A DNA stretch of 64,000 nt from Rhizobium sp. NFR03. GTDB lineage: Bacteria > Pseudomonadota > Alphaproteobacteria > Rhizobiales > Rhizobiaceae. The position numbers were made by a program, and so were the translations under genes. The notes beneath the pieces were generated by a model. The model had not been told where the DNA came from, made no database searches, and saw nothing but the letters and a program-made list of their open reading frames with translations. This document shows positions 1 through 7,112 of the stretch, piece by piece (position 1 is the stretch's first letter; each line of letters starts with the position of its first letter). The stretch lies in NCBI RefSeq assembly GCF_900111275.1, contig NZ_FOGR01000002.1, forward strand, positions 1 to 64,000, given 5' to 3'.

Positions 1-36
1 CTTAAGACGCGGGAGAGTCGGTCGCTGCCAGGTCTG
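1..36 (+). rRNA. rrf: 5S rRNA, 3' end (partial)
   Basis: The first bases match the 3' part of an alphaproteobacterial 5S rRNA as I remember it: a CTTAAGACGC stretch, then GAGAGT, then GGTCGCTGCC and the closing AGGTCT that would pair with the missing 5' end. The initiator tRNA follows about 50 bases later, which is the usual order at the end of a rhizobial rrn operon. The 5' part lies outside the window and the exact 3' end is estimated. Confidence 0.75.
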
Positions 37-88
37 CTAAAGGCAAACATATACCATCTTCTCAAACAATCTCAGTCCCTTTCCCTTC

Positions 89-165
<77 letters not shown>

Positions 166-194
166 AATCAAATCCGTCATACTGCACACAAAAC

Positions 195-226
195 AAACCC
201 CCGTAGGCGCCCGCCCCGGGGGTTTT
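195..226 (+). terminator. Rho-independent terminator of the rrn-tRNA-fMet unit
   Basis: The inverted repeat AAACCCCCG (195-203) / CGGGGGTTT (217-225) encloses a 13-base loop and ends in a short T run. It lies 30 bases after the tRNA CCA and would end the rRNA operon transcript. Confidence 0.7.
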
Positions 227-298
227 GTCGTGCCGGCATGACGCTGAGGCGGAAATAGACCGGCAGAGTGACAGAACGACGGCTATGATATACAGTCC

Positions 299-1009
299 TC
301 ACTGTATACAAGACGACGCCTTGCGACTTGGAAAGCAAGGGAGGCTGAGCCTCCAGTCCTTGAGCCTGCCGAACATGTTCTCGATTTTGTGGCGCTTCCT
401 GTAGAGAACAGGATCGTGCGGGATAGGGACTTTCCGGTTGGTCCGTGACGGAGTGCAGGCATCGATCTTGCGCTCGGCCAGGGCCGTGCGATACCAGGCG
501 GCATCATACCTCTTCTCTGCCAGTAGCGTCGTGGCCCGCGGCAGGACACGCAGCATATGTGCCGCTCCCTTTCTGGCCTTTGCACAAAAGCAGGACGAGA
601 GGCCGATCGTCTTCATCACAGGCGGCATGCAGCTTGCAGTTCAGGCCGCCTTTGGCGTGTCCGATATCTCGGAGAACATCCCCTTTTTTAGCAGGCTGGC
701 TGCCGTGCGGTGGGCTTTGACGTGGGTGGCCTCGATCATCAGGGTGTCGGATTTGCTCCGTTTCGCCGTCAGTTCGGCAAGGATCCGGTTGAAGACGCCC
801 AGCTGGCTCCAGCGGATGAAGCTGACGTAGATCGTCTTGTGAAGCCCATATTCACGCGGCACGTCGCGCCACCGCAGGCCATTGCGCAGGACGAAGATGA
901 TGCCGCTCAACACCGAGCGGTCATCCACACGCGGCACGCTATGTGACAGCGGGAAGAAAGGTTCGATACGGCGTATCTGCGCCTCCGACAAAAGCATCAG
1001 GTCACTCAT
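299..1009 (-). pseudogene. IS5-family transposase, decayed
   Basis: The N-terminal 122 residues read well as an IS5-family transposase: the LSEAQIRRIEPFFP start, a GLRWRDVP motif and the IEATHVKAHRTA block. The frame then stops at about 641. The conserved sequence continues in a second frame (KLHAACDEDDRP near 640-600) and then a third, which carries a YDAAWYR block and the MFGRLKDWR motif with the catalytic glutamate region. The normal C-terminal tail after that motif is missing. At least two frame changes and a truncated 3' end go beyond the single programmed frameshift of some IS5 relatives, so the copy is probably inactive. Confidence 0.85.
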
Positions 1010-1020
1010 GCCAGCGTCTC

Positions 1021-1042
1021 TTTTGATTCCAGTGAATCAAAA
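1021..1042. repeat. Palindrome at the 5' flank of the IS5 remnant
   Basis: A perfect 9-base inverted repeat, TTTTGATTC / GAATCAAAA with a CAGT centre, lies 12 bases upstream of the transposase ATG. It may be part of the IS terminal region or its promoter. No matching partner was recognised at the other end, in keeping with truncation. Confidence 0.4.
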
Positions 1043-1109
1043 CGCAGAGCGCGCCGCAAACGGCAATAAACCAGAAGCTCCTGTGCAATCTGCAAAGCGG
1101 AGACTTGCC

Positions 1110-2168
1110 ATGGGGCAGCGATTTCATTGCGGGCGGACTTCGACGCGGAAAGTCTCCTGCGTCTGGCCTGCCAGAGCAGGCATGCGGCGCAGGCGCGTCG
1201 TCTTTTGGCGCTTGCCTTGATCTGAGACGGAGGCTCGCGCATGGATGCGGAGCGGCTGGGCAGTGGGACGCTCCAGATCGTGTGGGACGGGCTCTTGCGG
1301 TTCAATGCTAATGTCCCCGACGGGCTGATGGAAAAGCTCCCGGACCTCGGTCACGGTTGAACGAAGCTCAGCGGGCTGCTCTGGCAAGAGCCATCAAACG
1401 GGGTCCGACGTCCTATCTCGACGGGGTCGTGCGGTGGCGTCTCTGTGATCTGGCTCGATGGCTCTGGGAAAAACTTCGTGTCTCGGTGAGCGAACAGACG
1501 CTGAACCGCGAGGTCCGTGCCCCTGGGTTACCGCAAACTGGCGGCCAGACCGAAACATCATGAGCAAGACCCACGAGCCATCGAGGGTTCTTAAAAAACT
1601 TCGCCGCCGCCGTGGCTGAGATCGCAAGCGGAGCGGCACGAGGAAAACGAAGAGAAAACTAATAGCAGGACGAGGCTTGGATCGGCCAAAAGAACAAGAT
1701 CACCCGCCGCTGGGCAAAGCGCCGCTCAAGACCGTGCGCGCCATACGACCAGCGAACGCGATCCGCCGACATCTTCGGTGCAATCTGCGCCAAGCTCGGC
1801 AAGGCGGCGGCTCTCGTCATGCCTCGGCGTAGCGACACCTATGCCAAGACGCAGCATCTGGCGCAGATACCCACCATGTTGCCGATGATGCGCATGCCAT
1901 CCTCATCCTGGATCAGGCAGGCTGGCATATGTCCAACGCACTCTTTGTGCCCGTCAACGTAACGATCCTGCCGCTGCCGCCGAAATCGCCGAACCTCAAT
2001 CCGGTCGAAAATCCTTGGCGATTCACGCGAAAGAACTGGCTGTCGAGCCGCGTCTTCAAATCTTACGACGATATCATCGCCCATTGCCGCGACGCCCGGC
2101 GCAAACCCGAAAGCCAGCCATGGCGGATCATGTCTATCGGACGCAGAGAATGGGCCAATGGGTTCTGA
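1110..2168 (+). pseudogene. IS630-family transposase, decayed
   Basis: Pieces of an IS630-family (Tc1/mariner-like) transposase follow each other in different frames. They include an N-terminal helix-turn-helix part (RRLLALA and LRFNANVPDGL), a winged-helix part (GVVRWRLCDLARWLWE at about 1420-1480), a central part (KNKITRRWAK, then IFGAICAKLGKAAALVMP at about 1770-1820), and the C-terminal DDE block (LPPKSPNLNPVEN, FKSYDDIIAHC, PWRIMSIG) ending at the TGA at 2166-2168. Several frame changes and in-frame stops make this a pseudogene. It lies beside the IS5 remnant, between the rrn operon and the gsp genes. Confidence 0.85.
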
Positions 2169-2216
2169 TCAATGAGGACGCATATAATAGGTCCTGAGCC
2201 TAGCGAAGAAGGCGTC

Positions 2217-3089
2217 TCAGTTCGGAACTGTCGGTTCACTCCAGGCAAGGACGTGGTAAGGCGCCGCCGGATTTGCGCCTGCGGATAGAACGGCCGTCAC
2301 GGATGGGACAGGAGAGACTTCGTTCGTGGTGATACGGATCGCGACTTGATAGCTCACAGGTGGTTCCATGTCGACGTCTCCTGCCGCGCCGCGGATGAGG
2401 TTGGCGATGGCACGCTCGCTCTCTGGTGTCACGTTCCGCCGGAGCTTGACGATCTCTCGAGCTGTGGCGCCGCTGATCCCGACGACGGTGGCCAGAAGAG
2501 ATTCCGGCGCTAGGGAGGCCGAGATGCGGCCCGACGCATTGAACGTCGTAAGGAAGGGGCGAAGCCGGAGGATGTCTTCTGGAGAAATGCCTGGAATGGC
2601 GCTGAGATCGTCGAGGCTTCGAAATGGGGCGTGACGGCTTCGGGAAGACGGCGGTGAAGCCGATGACGCGGGATCATGTGGCGCTCGCCAGTCCATGAGC
2701 CTTGACGCGAAGACGTCGGGGCGCAAGCCGGTTAATCCTGCGGCCCGGTAGGCAGCAGCGAGGAGCGTTGCTCTGGAACCATTCACGTCCGCCTTTCCGG
2801 CATCCGACGTGACCCGCAATGTGATCACACCGGCATCAAGTCGCAATTGTTGGCCATCAACCGCCTCGATCGGGCGTCTGAGCACGAAGAGCTGGTAACC
2901 GGCAAGCGCCACGGCGGACTGGATGAGAGCTTCCCGGCGGAGATCGCGGCCCGCGAGATATGCCGTATCGACCGACGCCCGCCCGAGACCGAGAAGCGCA
3001 GCAACGAGACCGGAGAGCAGAGCCACAATGGCGAGAACCGAGATGAGGATGTAGCCTGCATTTTCTGGAGGATGCGAAGGATGTGTCAT
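2217..3089 (-). CDS. gspK: Type II secretion minor pseudopilin GspK
   Basis: 290 residues. A prepilin-type N-terminus has a Gly-Tyr processing site near residue 12 followed by a hydrophobic helix (ILISVLAIVALLSGLVAALL). The +5 glutamate is absent, as is usual for GspK. The large C-terminal part has the length and helix-rich character of the GspK globular domain, which caps the pseudopilus tip with GspI and GspJ. The gene starts inside the end of gspJ (ATGA-type overlap) and is last in the leftward gspD-O-F-G-H-I-J-K arm, so it is translationally coupled to its neighbours. Confidence 0.85.
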   Translation of the reverse strand: MTHPSHPPENAGYILISVLAIVALLSGLVAALLGLGRASVDTAYLAGRDLRREALIQSAVALAGYQLFVLRRPIEAVDGQQLRLDAGVITLRVTSDAGKADVNGSRATLLAAAYRAAGLTGLRPDVFASRLMDWRAPHDPASSASPPSSRSRHAPFRSLDDLSAIPGISPEDILRLRPFLTTFNASGRISASLAPESLLATVVGISGATAREIVKLRRNVTPESERAIANLIRGAAGDVDMEPPVSYQVAIRITTNEVSPVPSVTAVLSAGANPAAPYHVLAWSEPTVPN

Positions 3090-3859
3090 GGCCGTACGTA
3101 CCGCTCCCAGCCTCTGCTTTCATCGGGATCGATAGGCTCTCCGCCGGCTGGCGGCATGTTTCCGGCTCCGGATGCAGCGTCCGGCACCAGGCTGCAGATG
3201 CGTTGTTTGGGTGCGGCGCATCCGGGCTCCGCGTCGACGCGGATCGGTACGCGGACGCTGCCCTGATATTTCCCGCCTCGGTCACTCAGCGCGACCCGGA
3301 TCGCGACGGGCATCGCGCGGCGACCGGACCAGCGGTCGGTCAAGGCTTCTCGGCCGTCGGGAAGGCGCGAGAAATAGGCAAAGCGGACCGTGTAACCCTG
3401 TTGAAGACGCGCGCTCACCACGTCCGTCGCTCGGTCGGTTACGGCTGCAATATTGGACGCATCGGGCGGAAGCAGACGTTCCTCTTCCTGCAAACTCGCG
3501 CCGTCGCTGGCAAGGATCACAAGGCGGCTGCCCGTGCCTGTGTCGGACGACTTTGCAAAACGGGCAAAGAGCAGGGTCGTTTCCGTACCCTCGAATACGA
3601 AGCCGCCCGCAGCGCCCGCCCAGCGCTGGGGCGTGATGGTTTCGATCCTGTCGATCAGTGTCGAAAAGATACGGCTCTTTTCCTCGATCTCCTGCGATGT
3701 TGCGGCGGTTCTGTCGGAGGCACGCAGGACCAGCGAGACCAGCGATCCCAAGGCAACCAGCAGGAATGCGCCGATGGCCATCGCCGTCAAGGCTTCCACG
3801 AGAAGGAAGCCGGAGGTCGAAACCGCTCGCGGCTGTCGGGAGGGCGAGGAGCGCATCAC
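3086..3859 (-). CDS. gspJ: Type II secretion minor pseudopilin GspJ
   Basis: 257 residues. After a basic leader the prepilin peptidase site reads SG|FLLVEALTAM, with the conserved Glu at +5, then a hydrophobic helix to about residue 45. The following helix and beta-rich region, including an FEGTETTLLFARF stretch, fits the GspJ head. GspJ pairs with GspI and GspK at the pseudopilus tip. It overlaps gspI and gspK by four bases on each side. The size and order (I before J before K) support J rather than H. Confidence 0.85.
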   Translation of the reverse strand: MMRSSPSRQPRAVSTSGFLLVEALTAMAIGAFLLVALGSLVSLVLRASDRTAATSQEIEEKSRIFSTLIDRIETITPQRWAGAAGGFVFEGTETTLLFARFAKSSDTGTGSRLVILASDGASLQEEERLLPPDASNIAAVTDRATDVVSARLQQGYTVRFAYFSRLPDGREALTDRWSGRRAMPVAIRVALSDRGGKYQGSVRVPIRVDAEPGCAAPKQRICSLVPDAASGAGNMPPAGGEPIDPDESRGWERYVRP

Positions 3860-4344
3860 GGCGAGGGCTCTTCCGGGGTAGGACCTGCGCTGCGGGATGT
3901 CCGCACGAGCCGGATGGTCTCGATACGCACCACAGCATCCCGACGGCTTCCGAGCGACCAGCTGCTGCGCAGCGGCAGCGGCACGGTCACGATCATGCGA
4001 CGTGGTATCCAGTCCACGGGCTTCCCCTCTATATTTGCGGCGGTCTCGAATGGAAGGCGGAGCGCTTCATATCGAACCTGCCATGGGAAGCCGTCCATCA
4101 TGCCGTTCTGGATGGTTTCGCCCGGATCATCCGTAATGGGCGCTGTCATCAACGATCGCACGACCAGTTCCGCGCGCAGACGATCCTCGGCGCGCCGCGT
4201 ACCATTGACGGCGGTCATCAGGGCCTGCTGGATCGCCAGCGTGCCTAAGGCCAGCACAAGAAACGCAACCAGCACCTCGATCAGGGTAAAGCCATCTTGC
4301 GCCCTGCCTCTCCTCATCGGAGAGGTTATCCTAACGCGCTGCAA
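3856..4344 (-). CDS. gspI: Type II secretion minor pseudopilin GspI
   Basis: 162 residues with a textbook type IV prepilin N-terminus: a short polar leader, cleavage at DG|FTLIEVLVAF with Glu at +5, and a helix ending near residue 42 (LALGTLAIQQALMTA). The rest is a small C-terminal domain, as expected for GspI, which seeds the I-J-K tip complex of the pseudopilus. It overlaps the end of gspH by 14 bases and the start of gspJ by four, so these genes form one transcription unit. Confidence 0.85.
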   Translation of the reverse strand: MQRVRITSPMRRGRAQDGFTLIEVLVAFLVLALGTLAIQQALMTAVNGTRRAEDRLRAELVVRSLMTAPITDDPGETIQNGMMDGFPWQVRYEALRLPFETAANIEGKPVDWIPRRMIVTVPLPLRSSWSLGSRRDAVVRIETIRLVRTSRSAGPTPEEPSP

Positions 4345-4825
4345 CGGATGGCTCCAGCATGCTGATCATGGCGGTCGGTCCGGAAATGGCGACGCGAACG
4401 CTGTCGCGTCCGGCGTTCAGAATCAGCTCGCCACCGGTCGCATGTCCGTCCGGAAAGAAACGAAAGCCACCCGATGAAGCTGGCAGGAGCCTGAGCGACA
4501 TCGTCGCCGGCAGAACGATCTCGCCCTTCGAGCGCACGGACTGAATACGTCCCGCCTTCGCATCCACAACGACGGCGGTCGGACGCCCCGAGGCCAGCGC
4601 CGCATTGCGGTCCAGCCGCATCAGCGCGACGATTTCGAACGCCTTGGCGCGTAGCGCGGTTGCGCCGGTTTGCGTCCGAACGAGCGGCAAACCCAGCGCT
4701 GCGAGGAGGCCGAGCACAACGAGGGCCAGGACAACGTCGAGCATCGCGAAGCCGCCCCGTCTATCGCGTTTGAGCGGGCGGTGCGCATCCGGCAATCTGC
4801 GCCTATTGGCTGACGATGTCAGCAT
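4331..4825 (-). CDS. gspH: Type II secretion minor pseudopilin GspH
   Basis: 164 residues from the ATG at 4823-4825, which overlaps the end of gspG. An open frame runs further upstream but would overlap gspG by 160 bases, so the shorter start is preferred. The prepilin site is GG|FAMLDVVLALVVLG. Position +5 is Asp instead of the near-invariant Glu. The C-terminal half (FRFFPDGHATGG, then VRVAISGPTAMISM) matches the GspH/FimT fold ending. GspH sits between the GspG shaft and the I-J-K tip. The Asp at +5 is a conservative change whose effect cannot be judged from sequence. Confidence 0.82.
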   Translation of the reverse strand: MLTSSANRRRLPDAHRPLKRDRRGGFAMLDVVLALVVLGLLAALGLPLVRTQTGATALRAKAFEIVALMRLDRNAALASGRPTAVVVDAKAGRIQSVRSKGEIVLPATMSLRLLPASSGGFRFFPDGHATGGELILNAGRDSVRVAISGPTAMISMLEPSVAAR

Positions 4826-5252
4826 CGGCGCCGCTCCCTCCCGCCACCCCATCGGCGCCATAGGAGAGGATCCGGTAGGGCGCCTTGTCGCCCGGAACCG
4901 TGTATTGATAGGCGTTGCCCCAAGGGTCGGCCGGCACCGCCTGCTGCTGCAGGTAAGGGCCATTCCATCCTTGCGCGGAGCCCGGGCGCACGACGAGCGC
5001 GGTGAGGCCTTCGCTCCTTGAAGGATACCGGCCCATGTCGAGATAGAAAAGATCGAGTGACGACTTGAAAGAACTGAGCTGCAGCGCGGCAGCCCTTGTC
5101 CTCGAGCTCGTGAGATAATTCAGGACGCGTGGCCCGACGAGACCCATGACGAGGCCGAGGATGACGAGCACGACGAGGAGTTCCACCAGCGTGAAACCGC
5201 CGGTCCTGTCCCGCCGTGCCGGGCGCCTGTTTTGAGAGCGTGTCAGTATCAT
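4803..5252 (-). CDS. gspG: Type II secretion major pseudopilin GspG
   Basis: 149 residues. Cleavage at GG|FTLVELLVVLVILG leaves a methylatable Phe and Glu at +5. The characteristic GspG C-terminal motifs are present: DMGRYPS, the WNGPYL block, DPWGNAYQY and the YGADG calcium-loop region. This is the main subunit of the periplasmic pseudopilus that pushes folded substrates through the secretin. It follows gspF after a 48-base gap in the same leftward operon. Confidence 0.95.
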   Translation of the reverse strand: MILTRSQNRRPARRDRTGGFTLVELLVVLVILGLVMGLVGPRVLNYLTSSRTRAAALQLSSFKSSLDLFYLDMGRYPSRSEGLTALVVRPGSAQGWNGPYLQQQAVPADPWGNAYQYTVPGDKAPYRILSYGADGVAGGSGADADIVSQ

Positions 5253-5300
5253 GTCTAGGTCCGATATCAGGTTGGCCAGGTCTTTAAACGAAAGGGTCTT

Positions 5301-6530
5301 TTACACGAGAAGGTCGTTGATGCTCATGAGCGCGCTCATGATGGAGAGAATAAGCCAGCCGATCAGCATGCTGACGCACATCATCAGCAAGGGGCCGGCT
5401 ACAGCTGTCAGACGTGCAAGCGAGGCATCGAGTTTCGTCTCGTAGAAGACGGCGATCCGCCCGGCGCTGTCGGCGAGGTGACCGGACTCCTCGCCGACGC
5501 GCAGCATCTGCACGACATGTGCGGGCAGAAGGTTCTGCGCGGCAAGTGCCTGCGTCAGCCGCTTGCCGCCACGTACGTCGGAGATCACGCCGTCCACTTT
5601 GGTCGTCGTGCTCGGTAATGGGTGAATGCCGCGGATCAGCCGCAGGGCGGTCGAGATATCGACGCCGTTTTCCAGCAGAATTTCAAGCGTCCGGCAGAAG
5701 GTCAGTGTCAGGTGATAGGTGACGATGCGCGATGTCAGAGGCAGCACGGCAAGGATCTCGATGAACACCGACCGCCGCTGCCCCAGCCGCTTGACCAGCA
5801 TGAGGCCGATGAGAAGCGCTCCTATCGCGACTAGCACGAGATCGACATTCCCGCGAAACCACTCCGAAAGGCGAAACACGAAGAGGGCCGATGGCGAGAT
5901 CCGGTCACGGAAGCCGGCAATTGCGCCTTCGAACTGGGGAATGATGTAGAGAAGCACGAAGGCCAGCACGCCGAGCGCCGCGACCGTCAGAAAGGCGGGA
6001 TAGGCAAGCGCCGAGACCAGCCGCTTGCGCAGGCGCTCGGATCGTTGCCGCTCGGTGGCAATGCTCGTCAGGGCCTGCTCCAGCCGGCCGGAGACTTCGG
6101 CAACCTCGATCATCTTCACGTAGAGCGGCGGAAAAAGCCGGGGATGCTGCGCCAGAACCTTGGAGAAGCTCTTGCCGGCGGACAGCTCCACATGCAGGCG
6201 CTCGATCAGCTTCACGAGCCAGCGGCGCGTTTCCATCTGCGTCAGGATGAGAAGAGCTTCGTTGAGCGTCACGCCACCCTTGAGGAGCATCGCAAGATCC
6301 ACCGTGAAGCCGGTGATGTCCTCCCTCGCAGGCTCGATCGTCAGGCGGTCGCGCCAGCTGCGGGTTTCTTCTCCCGTCGTCTCCTCGATCGTAATCGGCG
6401 TGGCGTTCGCGCGGTCGAGTTGCTCGATGACATCCGCATGCGTGGACGCTTCCATCGTGCCGGCGATCATCTTTCCGCTGGCGCCCAGCGCCCGGTAGGA
6501 AAACACTGCCAATGGACGACCGCCCTTCAC
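5301..6530 (-). CDS. gspF: Type II secretion inner-membrane platform protein GspF
   Basis: 409 residues with two repeated T2SSF domains (about residues 70-195 and 270-395), each closed by membrane helices (FLTVAALGVLAFVLLYIIPQF near 180-200, a helix near 225-245, and a C-terminal MMCVSMLIGWLILSIM). The VDLAMLLKGGVTLNEAL and EVSGRLEQAL motifs are typical. GspF joins the GspE ATPase to the GspL-M platform. A slightly later TTG start (LAVFSYRALG) would look more like relatives, but the ATG at 6530 is retained. Confidence 0.93.
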   Translation of the reverse strand: MKGGRPLAVFSYRALGASGKMIAGTMEASTHADVIEQLDRANATPITIEETTGEETRSWRDRLTIEPAREDITGFTVDLAMLLKGGVTLNEALLILTQMETRRWLVKLIERLHVELSAGKSFSKVLAQHPRLFPPLYVKMIEVAEVSGRLEQALTSIATERQRSERLRKRLVSALAYPAFLTVAALGVLAFVLLYIIPQFEGAIAGFRDRISPSALFVFRLSEWFRGNVDLVLVAIGALLIGLMLVKRLGQRRSVFIEILAVLPLTSRIVTYHLTLTFCRTLEILLENGVDISTALRLIRGIHPLPSTTTKVDGVISDVRGGKRLTQALAAQNLLPAHVVQMLRVGEESGHLADSAGRIAVFYETKLDASLARLTAVAGPLLMMCVSMLIGWLILSIMSALMSINDLLV

Positions 6531-6554
6531 ACAAAGATATGCTGTAGCATTTGC

Positions 6555-7112
6555 TCATGCCAGCGACGAGAGAATCCAGACGATGCCACAGGCTGGTGCA
6601 AGCAGAGCGCCGAACGGCAGGCGCTCGATAGCCACCGCACCCCGCCGCAAGGATAGCGCCAGCACGAGCGCGATGCCAAGCGCGCTTGCGGCGAGAAGCG
6701 CATGCGCAAAGCCGGTGACACCAACCAGAACGCCGCAGGCTGCCGCGAGCTTCACATCGCCGAAACCAAGGCCATCAACGCCTTTCCAGCGATGGTAGCC
6801 TTCGCGAATGGCAAGAAGAGCACCGCCACAGAGGAGCGCATCGATCGCGATGGCCAGAACCTCGTGAGGCAGATCGAGTGCCTGGGAAAGACGAAGGGAG
6901 GCGCCTGTCAGCGCGAGGGAGACGAGGGCACCGTCGGGAATTGTGAAGGTGCGAAGGTCCTGCCAGGCGATCCAGCCGATCATGATGATGAGCATGAGCG
7001 CGGCTGCCGCCTGTGCCGAACCGGCTGGCATCGGCAAGGCGATCACCACGGCAAAGACGAAACCGGCGACCAGCGCAAGGAGATCCGCCCGGCCCATCAC
7101 GATGCGGCTCAT
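6555..7112 (-). CDS. gspO: A24 prepilin peptidase (GspO-like, short form)
   Basis: 185 residues, almost entirely hydrophobic helices. Both aspartates of the A24 peptidase family are present: one in WQDLRTFTIPD (about residue 51) and one in GLGFGDVKLAAA (about residue 116). The protein lacks the N-terminal domain with cysteine motifs and methyltransferase function found in full-length GspO/PilD of about 290 residues. It resembles the short CpaA/TadV type. Its stop overlaps nothing, but its start overlaps the end of gspD, so it probably processes the pseudopilins G-K encoded downstream. Confidence 0.88.
   Translation of the reverse strand: MSRIVMGRADLLALVAGFVFAVVIALPMPAGSAQAAAALMLIIMIGWIAWQDLRTFTIPDGALVSLALTGASLRLSQALDLPHEVLAIAIDALLCGGALLAIREGYHRWKGVDGLGFGDVKLAAACGVLVGVTGFAHALLAASALGIALVLALSLRRGAVAIERLPFGALLAPACGIVWILSSLA

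Noticed and set aside
299-1009. A functional IS5 element using programmed frameshifting
   Set aside because: More than one frame change is needed and the C-terminal tail is missing, which programmed frameshifting does not explain.
3083-4477. 464-residue open frame on the + strand
   Set aside because: It lies antisense to gspI-gspJ, has no recognisable domain and an Arg/Gly/Ser-rich composition typical of GC-rich shadow frames.
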